A DNA stretch of 64,000 nucleotides from CAIZGX01 sp046048875 (GCA_046048875.1 JBJOFG010000001.1:124001-188000); one strand, 5' to 3'; counted from the stretch's first letter, positions 39,769 to 49,921 are shown. The notes: a model not told the origin generated them from the sequence alone. Numbers and translations are program-made.

Positions 39769-40926
39769 ATGGAAAGAAGAAAAATTTGTGTGGTAGTCAC
39801 AGCAAGACCGTCTTATAGTCGAATTAAAACAGCCTTGCAAGCTATCAAGGAGCATCCCAAACTTGAACTTCAATTGGTGGTTGCTGCTTCTGCGTTGTTA
39901 GATCGTTATGGATCCGCTGTTCAGTATATTGAAAAAGATGGATTTCATATAGCAGCTAAAGTATTCAATGTGCTAGAAGGTGAGAACTTAACCGCGGCCG
40001 CAAAGACTACGGGGCTTGGAATAATGGAATTGTCTTCTGTATTTGAAAATTTAAGGCCCGACATGGTAGTAACGGTTGCTGATAGATTTGAGACAATTTC
40101 TACGGCCATTGCCGCGGCTTACATGAATATACCTTTGGTTCATATTCAAGGCGGAGAGGTGACCGGTAATATTGATGAAAAGGTAAGACACAGCATTACC
40201 AAACTTGCTGATTATCATTTTGTAGCTTCTGCAGATGCATATGAACGTGTTATCAAATTGGGTGAAAATCCGAGCAATGTATTCAATACAGGTTGTCCAT
40301 CAATTGATTTAGCCGATAAGGTTATTCAAAATCCGAACCTTGATTTTAATCCCTATGAAAAATATGGTGGGGTTGGTGTCTGCCCCGATTTGTCTAACGG
40401 CTATGTTGTTGTTATGCAACATCCAGTGACAAACGAATATCAGGACTCTCGTAAACACATTAACGAGACTCTCATTGCGGTGAAAGATTTGCACCTCCCG
40501 GTCTTGTGGTTTTGGCCGAATGTAGATGCCGGCGCGGATGGTACTTCTGCAGGTATTCGTGCATTTCGTGAAAAACACCTTACTCATCACATTCATTTTT
40601 TTAAAAACATGGAGGGCGAAGATTTTTTAAAACTTCTTTTTAATAGCAAATGTTTGGTAGGAAACTCTTCGGTTGGAATAAGAGAATGTGCATATTTGGG
40701 TGTTCCAGTTGTTAACGTTGGATCAAGGCAAAATCGAAGAGCACGGGGAAACAATATAATTGATGTGGATTATAATTCCATAACAATCAAGGGCGCAATA
40801 GATTCGTGGTTGAATTCAGGAAAACCTAAGCGCTCTGATGTCTATGGCGGCGGAAATGCGGGAGAACAAATTGCAAATCTTCTTGCGACTAATTCATTGA
40901 TTTTTCACAAAACAATTAGTTATTGA
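39769..40926 (+). CDS. neuC: NeuC-type hydrolysing UDP-N-acetylglucosamine 2-epimerase
   Basis: 385 residues with the GT-B-like fold of hydrolysing 2-epimerases: VVVTARPSYSRIKTALQAI at the start, MVVTVADRFETISTAIAAAYMNIPLVHIQGGEV, DEKVRHSITKLADYHF, NTGCPSIDL and CLVGNSSVGIRECAYLGVPVVNVG. It would turn UDP-GlcNAc into ManNAc and UDP, feeding the preceding NeuB. The neuA start overlaps its stop by 4 nt. Confidence 0.9.
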   Translation: MERRKICVVVTARPSYSRIKTALQAIKEHPKLELQLVVAASALLDRYGSAVQYIEKDGFHIAAKVFNVLEGENLTAAAKTTGLGIMELSSVFENLRPDMVVTVADRFETISTAIAAAYMNIPLVHIQGGEVTGNIDEKVRHSITKLADYHFVASADAYERVIKLGENPSNVFNTGCPSIDLADKVIQNPNLDFNPYEKYGGVGVCPDLSNGYVVVMQHPVTNEYQDSRKHINETLIAVKDLHLPVLWFWPNVDAGADGTSAGIRAFREKHLTHHIHFFKNMEGEDFLKLLFNSKCLVGNSSVGIRECAYLGVPVVNVGSRQNRRARGNNIIDVDYNSITIKGAIDSWLNSGKPKRSDVYGGGNAGEQIANLLATNSLIFHKTISY

Positions 40927-41630
40927 GAATTTTGGGATTAATACCTGCTCGAGCAGGTTCTAAGGGAATTCCGGGCAAGAATATCAAGGTATTAGGAGGC
41001 AAACCTTTAATAGCGCATGCCGCAGATTCAGTTGGAAAATCTTTAAGAATTAGCCGATTAATCGTTAGTACTGACTCTGAGGAAATTGCTCAAATTGCAA
41101 GAGAGCAAGGTATTGAAGTTCCTTTTATAAGACCTCAGGAGTTGGCTTTAGATACCACCCCTTCGGTTGAAGTAATGATTCACGCATTGAACTATTATAA
41201 AAATATCGGTGAAGAATTTGATGCAATTTGCTTGCTTCAAGCAACAAGCCCATTTAGGCCAAAGAATTTTGTTGACGATTGTATTCAGACCTTTATTGAT
41301 TCAAATTCAGATTCATTCATTTCCGTGCTAAGTGTTCCTCATGAATATAATCCACATTGGACTTTTGAAGAAAATGAATGTGGCGGATTAAGAATTGCAA
41401 CAGGTGAGAACGAATTAATTCCAAGACGGCAAGATTTACCTCGAAGTTTTTTTAGAGATGGAAGTGTCTATATCACAAAAGTTGATTTTTTGCTTAAACA
41501 GAAGAAGATAGTAGGAGGGAAAATTTCCTTCAAGGAATCTGATTCAAAGTACTATTGTAATTTAGATACACAAGAAGATTGGTCAAGAGCTGAAGAAATG
41601 ATTCGATTGTTTCCTGAATTACTTTCTTAA
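40923..41630 (+). CDS. neuA: CMP-N-acetylneuraminate cytidylyltransferase
   Basis: 235 residues. The CTP-binding LIPARAGSKGIPGKNIK, IVSTDSEEIA, LLQATSPFR and RDGSVYITK motifs identify a CMP-nonulosonate synthetase; the LLQATSPFR form is the sialic/legionaminic type. The TTG start gives the expected MRILGLIPARAGS. It completes the neuB-neuC-neuA trio and supplies CMP-activated sugar for a transferase downstream. Confidence 0.88.
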   Translation: MRILGLIPARAGSKGIPGKNIKVLGGKPLIAHAADSVGKSLRISRLIVSTDSEEIAQIAREQGIEVPFIRPQELALDTTPSVEVMIHALNYYKNIGEEFDAICLLQATSPFRPKNFVDDCIQTFIDSNSDSFISVLSVPHEYNPHWTFEENECGGLRIATGENELIPRRQDLPRSFFRDGSVYITKVDFLLKQKKIVGGKISFKESDSKYYCNLDTQEDWSRAEEMIRLFPELLS

Positions 41631-41633
41631 TTT

Positions 41634-43355
41634 ATGTGTGGAATAGCGGGCATATTAACAACAAATCAGACTACGCAAAGTGAGTCTATTGTACAAAAGA
41701 TGTTGCTCTCGACAAAACACAGAGGGCCAGACGCGTCTGTATTTTGGAATGATACCGTTGCATATTTGGGTCACAATAGATTAAGCATAATTGATTTGAG
41801 TCAATTTGCAAATCAACCCATGCAGAGTTCGTGCGGCCGGTTTACCATAGTATTTAATGGAGAGATTTACAATTACCTTGAATTAAAATCTCAACTCAGA
41901 GCACAGACTGTTTTTAAAACGGAGTCCGACACCGAAGTATTACTTGCGGCATATCAAAAATGGGGATCACAAGTTTGTGAGCATTTGAACGGAATGTTTG
42001 CCTTTTTAATATGGGACTCTCAAGAAAGAAGTGCTTTCATTTGTAGAGATCGGTTCGGAGTAAAACCGTTCTATTATACGTTTTTTCAAGGAGCATTTTA
42101 TTTCGCTAGCGAGATAAAAGCCTTTTTTGCAGCTGGGATACCAAAAGTAGAAAATTGGAAAGTTTGGGCCAATTATCTCTCTTATGGCACATATGGCATG
42201 CCTCACGAAACGTTTTGGTCTGGAATTAATCAAATTCCGGCGGGTCATCAGACAAAAGTAGTAATCAAGGAGCATGCTGCTTTGACTGAAGCGGAAATGG
42301 AATTAGTAAATTGGTATGACTTTATCGGAAGGGTGAACGCAATAGAACCAATAGATGAAAAAACATTAAAGAATCAGTATTTGGATTTACTAAACGACTC
42401 TATTGCTTTGAGATTTAGAGCGGATGTAAAAGTTGGTTTTAATATAAGTGGAGGGCTTGATTCATCGGCTTTGCTAGCATTAGTTAATAAGAATTTCCCC
42501 GAGAATAAAACTATAGAGGCATTTACCTTCTATTCAAACAATGCTGATTACGACGAATTACCGTGGGTAGAGGAAATGATTGCTTTAACTGGAAATCCTT
42601 TAAACAGTTGTCTCCTAAACGTAAACGAAATGGAACAATTGATTCAGGAAGTTTCCTATTATCAAGATGAGCCTTATGGCGGTTTTCCAACCATTGCTTA
42701 TAGCTTAATATTTAAAGAAGCACGAAAGAAGAATATCTTGGTACTTTTAGATGGTCAGGGCATGGATGAAGCTTGGGCTGGGTACGATTATTACAGAACC
42801 CAATCGGGTTTTTTGGTTCAAGGAACAAGTTCATCTCCTGTAAGACCGGAGGCATTAGATTCTGAATTTAGAAAATTGGCTGAAAAAGAGATTTACCCTG
42901 AGCCTTTTTCTGATAAATTAAAGAATTTACAATACAGGGATATTTTTTATACAAAAATACCACGTGCATTGCGTTTTAACGATCGAAACAGTATGATGCA
43001 CAGTACAGAATTAAGAGAGCCCTTTTTAGATTATCGACTTGTTGAATTGGCTTTTGCTCAAGATGAATCAATTAAAATTAAGGGAAATCAGAGTAAATGG
43101 ATGTTAAGACAAATTGTTAAGGATTATCTAGGCGATAGAATTTCGTTAGCACCAAAACGCCCCTTACAAACTCCCCAAAGAGAATGGATAAAAGAGCAAT
43201 TGCGGCCTATTTTTTCTCATAATATTAATGAGTTTGCTAATAAATCCTATATGAATAAAGAAGCTGTTCTATCGGAATGGTCTGATTACCAAAACGGTTC
43301 TCAAGACAATAGTTTTTATATCTGGCAGTGGATGAATTTAAATGTAGTAGGTTGA
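41634..43355 (+). CDS. AsnB-like glutamine amidotransferase, probably sugar amidation
   Basis: 573 residues. The N-terminal class II glutaminase begins MCGIAG with Cys2 as nucleophile, followed by KHRGPD and FNGEIYNYLELK. The synthetase domain has the PP-loop FNISGGLDSSALLAL near residue 270. Within polysaccharide loci such AsnB homologs (WbpS-like) usually amidate uronic acids, and a UDP-uronate made by the two upstream enzymes is the likely target. True asparagine synthesis cannot be ruled out. Confidence 0.82.
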   Translation: MCGIAGILTTNQTTQSESIVQKMLLSTKHRGPDASVFWNDTVAYLGHNRLSIIDLSQFANQPMQSSCGRFTIVFNGEIYNYLELKSQLRAQTVFKTESDTEVLLAAYQKWGSQVCEHLNGMFAFLIWDSQERSAFICRDRFGVKPFYYTFFQGAFYFASEIKAFFAAGIPKVENWKVWANYLSYGTYGMPHETFWSGINQIPAGHQTKVVIKEHAALTEAEMELVNWYDFIGRVNAIEPIDEKTLKNQYLDLLNDSIALRFRADVKVGFNISGGLDSSALLALVNKNFPENKTIEAFTFYSNNADYDELPWVEEMIALTGNPLNSCLLNVNEMEQLIQEVSYYQDEPYGGFPTIAYSLIFKEARKKNILVLLDGQGMDEAWAGYDYYRTQSGFLVQGTSSSPVRPEALDSEFRKLAEKEIYPEPFSDKLKNLQYRDIFYTKIPRALRFNDRNSMMHSTELREPFLDYRLVELAFAQDESIKIKGNQSKWMLRQIVKDYLGDRISLAPKRPLQTPQREWIKEQLRPIFSHNINEFANKSYMNKEAVLSEWSDYQNGSQDNSFYIWQWMNLNVVG

Positions 43356-43371
43356 ACAAATTACTGTTGAT

Positions 43372-45135
43372 TTGAAGGAAAAGTTAGAAATAATAAAATT
43401 TTATTTCAGATATGTTGGCTTTGGAATGGTTTTGCTTATTGCATTTTCGTTCCTTACGGGTGTATTTGAAAGCATTGGAATTAGTTTAGTTTTACCAGTA
43501 ATTCAAAGTATGCTCATTGGCGAGAATGCAATTGGAAGCTTGAAAATAGATTATATCGTCGATTTAGTAAGGTATGTTGGAATTGAACACTCAAATGAAA
43601 ATTTAATTTTTCTGCTTTTCGGAGTTTTTGTATTTAAAGCTTTATTTAAATTTATGACCGGTTACATAAAAGTGTACTATTCGAGTGGATTTTTGCTTCA
43701 ATTGCGCTCAAATCTTTTGAATATGTTTACAAGATTAGATTATTTAAATTACACACAAAAAGATGCGGGTAAGTTGTCTAATAGCATTACACTGGAAGTT
43801 GAGAACGTCATTTCGGGTTTCATTTACTTTTCGAATTATTTGGTTACAATTTTTACTGGGGTATCTTTTATTTTTTTTATATTAACAATAAATCCTTGGT
43901 TTGCCCTGGTTGTTGTTCTCTTTGGAACAATTTATTACACCTTATTTAGAAGACTAAATAGGAGTATAAAAAATATTTCAATCGGAATTACAGAGTACAA
44001 TTCAAATTTCCACAGTGTTCTAATACAGTACATTCATTCGTTCAAATATCTTAAATCTACAAATACATTCAGTAAATTAAAAGAGAATTTAGTTGCAACT
44101 ATAAATAAAATAAGAGAGTTAAAAATAAAGAAAGATATTAGATCAAATTTCATTTCATCGGTTCAAGAGCCTGCTTTAATCATAATGATTGCCTTGGTAA
44201 TTTATATTTCGATGAGGATATTCAATATCCCAGCTGCCTCAATATTTATTTTGCTATTACTTTTTTATAGATCTACGAATTATTTTCTTTCTGCTCAAAA
44301 TATTTGGAACACATTTTTGGGCCACATTGGCAGCTCAAGATCAATCGTAGAATTGCAAGAAAGCCTTATTGGTGGCGAAGAAGTAATTAGCGGAACTAAT
44401 GAAATTATTCGGTTTAATGAGATAAGTATAGAAAATGTCTTTTTTGATTACAATAGCGAAACGACTGTTTTAAATAATATTTCAGTTTCAATTCCAGCCA
44501 ATAAAACCATCGCGTTTGTTGGTAAAAGTGGTAGTGGAAAAAGTACATTAGTAAATATACTCTCTGGAATCATCATTCCAAAAAGGGGTCAAGTTGCTAT
44601 CGATGGGTTACCGCTATGTGAAATTAATATGTTAGCATGGAGAGAGCGGATTGGATACATTACTCAAGAGTCTGTAATTTTTAATGATACCATTCTTAAC
44701 AATATTACACTTTGGAATTATGACGAGCAAATTGACGGGCAGCGATTACAGGATGCAATTGAAATGAGTCAGTTGAGTGATTTCATTCAAAGCAGAGCAG
44801 ATTTTGAAAAATTAGTGGGGGACAGAGGTATAACTATTTCTGGAGGCCAAAGGCAAAGAATTTGTATTGCAAGAGAACTGTATAAAAAACCGGCATTATT
44901 GGTATTAGATGAAGCCACTAGTTCTTTAGATTCTCAAACCGAAAAATTTGTTCAAGAAAGTATTGATGCGCTCAAGGGCAAGATTACAATCATTATAATC
45001 GCGCACAGATTTTCAACCATAAAAAACGCGGACATTATACACATGATAGAGGCGGGAGAAATAGTGGAGTCGGGTACATTCGGGGAATTGACTAGGATGG
45101 GTTCTGCATTTGCAAGATTAAACGATATACAGTAA
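43372..45135 (+). CDS. ABC transporter with fused permease and ATPase (flippase-like)
   Basis: 587 residues. An N-terminal six-helix domain (about residues 15-310) is fused to an ATPase: Walker A FVGKSGSGKSTLVNIL, the Q loop YITQES, signature ISGGQRQRICIARELY and Walker B LLVLDEATSSLDSQTE. The exporter architecture and setting match PglK/MsbA-like flippases of lipid-linked oligosaccharides. The TTG start is read from frame only. A 77-nt gap follows, the largest in this operon. Confidence 0.85.
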   Translation: MKEKLEIIKFYFRYVGFGMVLLIAFSFLTGVFESIGISLVLPVIQSMLIGENAIGSLKIDYIVDLVRYVGIEHSNENLIFLLFGVFVFKALFKFMTGYIKVYYSSGFLLQLRSNLLNMFTRLDYLNYTQKDAGKLSNSITLEVENVISGFIYFSNYLVTIFTGVSFIFFILTINPWFALVVVLFGTIYYTLFRRLNRSIKNISIGITEYNSNFHSVLIQYIHSFKYLKSTNTFSKLKENLVATINKIRELKIKKDIRSNFISSVQEPALIIMIALVIYISMRIFNIPAASIFILLLLFYRSTNYFLSAQNIWNTFLGHIGSSRSIVELQESLIGGEEVISGTNEIIRFNEISIENVFFDYNSETTVLNNISVSIPANKTIAFVGKSGSGKSTLVNILSGIIIPKRGQVAIDGLPLCEINMLAWRERIGYITQESVIFNDTILNNITLWNYDEQIDGQRLQDAIEMSQLSDFIQSRADFEKLVGDRGITISGGQRQRICIARELYKKPALLVLDEATSSLDSQTEKFVQESIDALKGKITIIIIAHRFSTIKNADIIHMIEAGEIVESGTFGELTRMGSAFARLNDIQ

Positions 45136-45138
45136 AGC

Positions 45139-45164
45139 ACTGCACATTCTCTGGGGCAGTTTTT
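45139..45164 (+). terminator. Weak hairpin with U-tract after the ABC gene
   Basis: ACTGC (45139-45143) and GCAGT (45156-45160) pair across a 12-nt loop and are followed by TTTT. The stem is short. It may attenuate transcription between the two halves of the long operon, which would fit a need for the NusG-like antiterminator. Confidence 0.35.
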
Positions 45165-45212
45165 AAAATTAATTTGAAAGTAATTCATCGAAATTATTAA
45201 TTGAAACTTGAA

Positions 45213-46223
45213 ATGTTGGAAAATAAAACCATTTTAATTACTGGAGGAACGGGCTCTTTAGGAAAGGCATTAACAAATCACATCTTAAACAAACATGCGA
45301 ATATTAAGAAGTTGATTATTCTGTCGAGAGATGAGCAGAAGCAATTTCAAATGGCTCAAGATTTTCCTGAGTCGAAATATCCGCAAATAAGATATTTTTT
45401 AGGTGATGTGCGAGATGAAGCAAGATTAGTAAGAGCTTTTCAAGGAGTCGATATTGTCATTCACGCTGCTGCAATGAAACATGTTCATTTGGCAGAATAC
45501 AATCCTGATGAATGCATAAAAACGAATATTGGCGGTGCACAAAATGTTATTAATGCAGCACTGCAGACATCTGTTTCAAATGTTGTTGCTTTATCTACCG
45601 ATAAAGCCTGCGCCCCAATAAATCTTTATGGTGCAACTAAATTAACATCTGACAAACTTTTCGTTGCGGCCAATAACATTAAAGGGTCAAATCCGATTAA
45701 GTTTTCAGTAGTTAGATACGGAAATGTAATGGGTTCTAATGGGTCTGTGATTCCTTATTTTATAAAAATGAAAAATACAGGAGTTTTACCTATTACAGAT
45801 CCTAACATGACAAGATTTAATATTTCTCTTCAAGGTGGTGTGGACATGGTTATGCACGCAATTGAACATGCTTGGGGGGGAGAAATATTTATTCCTAAAA
45901 TAGCCTCCTATAGAATAATGGATGTTGCGAATGCGATTGGTCCAGAATGTGAAAAAAAGGTAGTCGGAATAAGGCCGGGAGAAAAAATACATGAGGAAAT
46001 GATAACTTCTTCAGACTCTTTCTACACATACGATTTAGGCAAATATTTTACAATTCTTCCAAGTGTGACAAATTTTGATTTGAATGATTTTGTGCGCACT
46101 TTCTCCGCATCGAAGGTAAGAGAAGGATTTAGTTATGATTCAGGAACCAATTCAGAATGGGAGACCGTTGAAAGTCTTAAATTACTTATTAAGGAACACG
46201 TAGAAGCAGCATTAGAAGTATAA
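45213..46223 (+). CDS. pseB: PseB, inverting UDP-GlcNAc 4,6-dehydratase/5-epimerase
   Basis: 336 residues from the ATG at 45213. It is the first enzyme of pseudaminic acid synthesis. The NAD motif is ILITGGTGSLGKAL; ILSRDEQKQFQMAQ, AAMKHVHLAEYNP, STDKACAPINLYGATK (with YxxxK) and RYGNVMGSNGSVIPYF are characteristic of PseB and FlaA1. The DKA (not DEA) context fits the inverting type. One-base overlap with pseC. Confidence 0.92.
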   Translation: MLENKTILITGGTGSLGKALTNHILNKHANIKKLIILSRDEQKQFQMAQDFPESKYPQIRYFLGDVRDEARLVRAFQGVDIVIHAAAMKHVHLAEYNPDECIKTNIGGAQNVINAALQTSVSNVVALSTDKACAPINLYGATKLTSDKLFVAANNIKGSNPIKFSVVRYGNVMGSNGSVIPYFIKMKNTGVLPITDPNMTRFNISLQGGVDMVMHAIEHAWGGEIFIPKIASYRIMDVANAIGPECEKKVVGIRPGEKIHEEMITSSDSFYTYDLGKYFTILPSVTNFDLNDFVRTFSASKVREGFSYDSGTNSEWETVESLKLLIKEHVEAALEV

Positions 46224-47434
46224 TGGAAAACAAAGTAATTCCTTATGGTCGTCAGAATATAACAAAAGAAGATGTTGATGCCGTTGTTGAAATTCTTAAA
46301 TCTGACTATTTAACACAAGGCCCGAAGATAAAAGAGTTTGAAGACAAATTTGCTGAGTACATAGGAAGCAAATATGCAGTCGCGGTCTCAAATGGAACAG
46401 CTGCGTTGCATCTTTGCAATTTGGCATTGGGTGTGAAGGAGGGAGATAAAGTAATTACAACTCCAATTACATTCGCGGCTTCTGCAAATTGCGTTCGGTA
46501 TTGTGGCGGTGAAGTTGTTTTTTCAGATATAGATCCAACCACTTATCTGTTAGACATTAATAAAGTTCAAGTGCTCTTGGAAAATTCGCCAAAAGGAACT
46601 TACAAGGGGATTATTCCAGTTGATTTTGCCGGAAGAGCAGTGGATTTAGAGGCCTTCAGAAAATTGGCTGATGAGTATAATTTATGGATTATTGAAGATG
46701 CTTGCCATGCACCTGGTGGCTATTTCTTAGATTCTTCAAATAATATGCAGAAATGCGGTAACAGTAATTTTGCCGATTTAGCAATCTTCTCTTTCCACCC
46801 AGTAAAACATATTGCATGTGGAGAGGGGGGTATGATAACTACTAACGATGAAACTTTGTACAATTCTTTGCTTTCATTGCGCACCCACGGTATTACAAAG
46901 AATGAAAATGACTTTGTCAATTCAATTGAATTTGCAAGTGGGCAAAAAAGAGATAGTGAAAGCTTTCCAGGTTGGTATATGGAAATGCATTCTCTAGGGT
47001 TTAATTATCGCTTGACTGATTTTCAAGCTGCTCTGGGTATTAGCCAGTTGAAAAGGGCAGATGAAGGATTATTGCAACGAAAAAGAATAGCTGGAATATA
47101 CGCTTCGGCGTTTGAAAATTCAGAATTTATTAAAAGTCAATCAGGTTTACTAGAAGGGCATGCTTATCATTTATATGTGATTGAAGTAAATGATCGTTTA
47201 GGATTGTATAATTATTTAAGGGAGAACAAAATTTTAGCTCAGGTGCATTACATCCCTTGTCATTTAATGCCTTATTACAGAGGTCTTGGATGGAAAGAGG
47301 GTGATTGTAGTAATGCAGAACTGTATTATAGAAATTGTATCAGTTTACCTATGTATTCTTCATTAACGGCTGATCAACAAACCTATATTATTCAAAAAGT
47401 TAAAGAATATTATAAAAAGAATTATGAAAATTAA
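46223..47434 (+). CDS. pseC: PseC, UDP-sugar C4 aminotransferase
   Basis: 403 residues, a DegT-family PLP aminotransferase that adds the C4 amino group to the PseB product. PseC-type motifs include IPYGRQNITKEDVDAVVEIL, GPKIKEFEDKFAEYIG, the PLP Lys in SFHPVKHIACGEGGMI, and HSLGFNYRLTDFQAALG. It overlaps the next gene by 11 nt. Confidence 0.92.
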   Translation: MENKVIPYGRQNITKEDVDAVVEILKSDYLTQGPKIKEFEDKFAEYIGSKYAVAVSNGTAALHLCNLALGVKEGDKVITTPITFAASANCVRYCGGEVVFSDIDPTTYLLDINKVQVLLENSPKGTYKGIIPVDFAGRAVDLEAFRKLADEYNLWIIEDACHAPGGYFLDSSNNMQKCGNSNFADLAIFSFHPVKHIACGEGGMITTNDETLYNSLLSLRTHGITKNENDFVNSIEFASGQKRDSESFPGWYMEMHSLGFNYRLTDFQAALGISQLKRADEGLLQRKRIAGIYASAFENSEFIKSQSGLLEGHAYHLYVIEVNDRLGLYNYLRENKILAQVHYIPCHLMPYYRGLGWKEGDCSNAELYYRNCISLPMYSSLTADQQTYIIQKVKEYYKKNYEN

Positions 47435-48575
47435 ATATTGTAAAAGGTGTCTATTTCCGGAAACAAAACCGGATTTGTTTTTTGATGATCGTGGGATTTG
47501 TTCTGCTTGCTCAGCTGCAGATGAAAAAGATCTTTCGATAGATTGGGATGCAAGAAAAAAAGATTTTTTTACCATAATCGAGAAATATAAAAAGGCTCCA
47601 GGAGAAATTGGCTATGATTGCTTAATTCCTGTTAGCGGAGGTAAGGACAGTACCTATCAGGCATATTTTATGAAGGAAATATGCGGTTTGAATCCTTTGT
47701 GTGTTTGTTTTGAAACTACTAATCTCACTGAACTTGGTAGAAAGAATATTGATAATATTTCTAAAATGGGCATAGACGTTATATACTTCAAGAAAAATTA
47801 CAAAGCCTATAGAAGTTTGGTAGTTGAGGGTTTTAAGAGAGTGGGAGATGAAATGTGGCCAAATCACCTAGGCATTTTTACAATTCCAATAAATATAGCT
47901 GTTAAATTTAATATTCCTCTGGTAATTTGGGGTGAAAATCCTCAGCAAGAGTATGGTGGACCTATAGAGTCAATTCAAAATAAACACTTGAATAGAAAGT
48001 GGTTGGAGGAATTTGGAGGGTTGCTTGGTAATCGGATTCAAGACATGGTGGGTGTCGATGGACTTACTGAAAAAGACTTAACACCATATTTTTATCCTTC
48101 AGATGAGGAAATTAATAAAGTAGGAGTTGTTGGAGTTTTTCTTGGCCACTATTTTTATTGGGATGCAAGAAAACAACTTGAAATTGTCAAAAATCATGGA
48201 TTTTCAACAAAAACAGATGGTCCCGTGGAAGGAACTTATACTAATTATGAAAATCTCGATGAAAAAATGCATGGCTTGCATGATTATTTAAAGTTTGTTA
48301 AATACGGTTTTGGAAGAGCAACGGATCATGCATGCATCGATATAAGAAATAATAGGTTAACACGTGAGGAAGGTTTGAAATTGGTAAAAATGTTTGATGG
48401 TAAGTATCCTCACTATAGTGTAAAAGAATTCATAGAGTATTCAGGTTTGACCAAGGAAGAGATTGATTCGATTATTGATTCTTTTACCAACCCTGTTCTT
48501 TTTAAACAAGATGAAAATGGAAGGTTTATGAGAGATGCTAATGGTAATCTATTGAGAGCGTTTGAAGTTGAATAA
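47424..48575 (+). CDS. pseA: N-acetyl-sugar amidotransferase (PseA/WbpG family)
   Basis: 383 residues. An N-terminal zinc-ribbon-like part (YCKRCLFPETKPD and GICSACSAAD) is followed by a PP-loop ATPase motif, LIPVSGGKDSTYQAY. This family works with HisH- and HisF-like subunits, which supply ammonia, to turn an acetamido into an acetamidino group on pseudaminic acid or related sugars. The next two genes are HisH- and HisF-like, so the full set is present. Confidence 0.87.
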   Translation: MKIKYCKRCLFPETKPDLFFDDRGICSACSAADEKDLSIDWDARKKDFFTIIEKYKKAPGEIGYDCLIPVSGGKDSTYQAYFMKEICGLNPLCVCFETTNLTELGRKNIDNISKMGIDVIYFKKNYKAYRSLVVEGFKRVGDEMWPNHLGIFTIPINIAVKFNIPLVIWGENPQQEYGGPIESIQNKHLNRKWLEEFGGLLGNRIQDMVGVDGLTEKDLTPYFYPSDEEINKVGVVGVFLGHYFYWDARKQLEIVKNHGFSTKTDGPVEGTYTNYENLDEKMHGLHDYLKFVKYGFGRATDHACIDIRNNRLTREEGLKLVKMFDGKYPHYSVKEFIEYSGLTKEEIDSIIDSFTNPVLFKQDENGRFMRDANGNLLRAFEVE

Positions 48576-48576
48576 T

Positions 48577-49182
48577 ATGGTGGCTATTATTGATTACGGA
48601 ATGGGCAATATTGCTTCAGTGCAGAAGGCGCTTAATTTTTTGAATATCAAAAATATTGTAACGAACGATCAAAATATTATTAAAAGTTCTTCTGCTATTT
48701 TACTTCCTGGCGTTGGGTCTTTTGCGCAAGGGATGTTAAATCTCAAAGAGTTGAATCTCGTAGATTTACTTACTGAAGAAGTGGTAATCAAGCAGAAGCC
48801 ATTTTTTGGAATTTGTTTGGGAATGCAACTAATTATGGAGTTTGGAAATGAACCACATAAATGTGTTGGATTAGGTTGGATTAAAGGAGAAGTAAAAAAA
48901 CTCGAGCTTGTGAATTTAAAAATCCCACATATGGGTTGGAATGAAATTGAGATAAGAAATAATAAATATTTTAACACCATAAATAGCAGAGACTTTTATT
49001 TTATCCATAGTTTTTACGCAGATGTTGAAAATTATGAAAACATTGCAGCAACAGTGAATTATGGGTTTGATGTAACTGCTTGTATACAAAAAAATAGAAT
49101 TTTTGCAACTCAATTTCACCCTGAAAAAAGCCAAGATGCTGGATTAGCTGTGATTAAAAATTTTTTTGATTTGAATGCTTAA
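48577..49182 (+). CDS. HisH-like glutaminase partner of PseA
   Basis: About 201 residues from the ATG at 48577. A class I glutamine amidotransferase: the start VAIIDYGMGNIASVQKAL, the nucleophile Cys in FFGICLGMQLIMEFG and the His-Glu dyad in TQFHPEKSQDAG are all HisH-like. Histidine synthesis is unlikely here, because only HisH and HisF are present and they sit between pseA and pseF. It most likely generates ammonia for PseA. Confidence 0.87.
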   Translation: MVAIIDYGMGNIASVQKALNFLNIKNIVTNDQNIIKSSSAILLPGVGSFAQGMLNLKELNLVDLLTEEVVIKQKPFFGICLGMQLIMEFGNEPHKCVGLGWIKGEVKKLELVNLKIPHMGWNEIEIRNNKYFNTINSRDFYFIHSFYADVENYENIAATVNYGFDVTACIQKNRIFATQFHPEKSQDAGLAVIKNFFDLNA

Positions 49183-49921
49183 GGTAAGAATAATACCGGT
49201 CTTGACTTTTAATGGGTTCGCATTGGTAAAAACAAAACAGTTCGGTAATCCAAGGATGGTAGGGAATCCGGTTCAATCAGCACGGGTATACAACAGCAGG
49301 GGGGTTGATGAATTAGTATTCTTAGACATTTTTGCAACATCGCAAAAGCGTAAAATAAATTTGAAACTTGTTTCTGACGTTATAAAAGAATGTTATATGC
49401 CGGTTTCAATTGGTGGAGGTATTGAGTCAATTGAAGATATAAATGATTTACTCAAAATAGGGGCTGATAAAGTTGTAATAAAGACAAGAGCACTTTTGGA
49501 TATTGATTTTATCAAAGACGCTGTAAATTTTTTTGGTAGTCAATGTATTTCAATTGCGGTAGATGCGACTAAATCAAATCAAGGCTACAAAATTCATAAT
49601 AAACTCAATATTGACAAAGACCTATCTGATTTTATTAATGAGATGATAGATTGTAATGTAGGGGAGTTAGTTTTGACCAGTGTTAATAAAGATGGTTTAA
49701 TGAATGGATTTGATATCGAATTGATTAATTACGTAGAGAAAATGACGAATATTCCATTAATAGCTGTAGGAGGTGGCGGTGAAATTAAACATTATGAAGA
49801 GTTGTTTACGGAAACAAGAATACAGGCTGTAGGATCTGCAAGTATTTTTCACTTTACTCAACATACACCAAAAGACATCAAAAGAGCACTTCAGTCAATT
49901 AATATTCCGGTAAGGATTTAA
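49175..49921 (+). CDS. HisF-like ammonia-channelling partner of PseA
   Basis: 248 residues with the HisF barrel: VRIIPVLTFNGFALVKTKQF at the start (where canonical HisF has RIIPCLDV), PVSIGGGIES, GADKVVIKTRALLD and NIPLIAVGGGGE. The altered first strand and substrate region are typical of the HisF2 group in surface-sugar loci. It overlaps the HisH-like gene by 8 nt, so the two probably form a complex. Confidence 0.86.
   Translation: MLKVRIIPVLTFNGFALVKTKQFGNPRMVGNPVQSARVYNSRGVDELVFLDIFATSQKRKINLKLVSDVIKECYMPVSIGGGIESIEDINDLLKIGADKVVIKTRALLDIDFIKDAVNFFGSQCISIAVDATKSNQGYKIHNKLNIDKDLSDFINEMIDCNVGELVLTSVNKDGLMNGFDIELINYVEKMTNIPLIAVGGGGEIKHYEELFTETRIQAVGSASIFHFTQHTPKDIKRALQSINIPVRI

Noticed and set aside
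48577..49921. Histidine biosynthesis genes hisH and hisF
   Set aside because: No other his gene is near; the pair is embedded between pseA and pseF and the HisF-like protein has an altered first strand, so a role with PseA is more likely.
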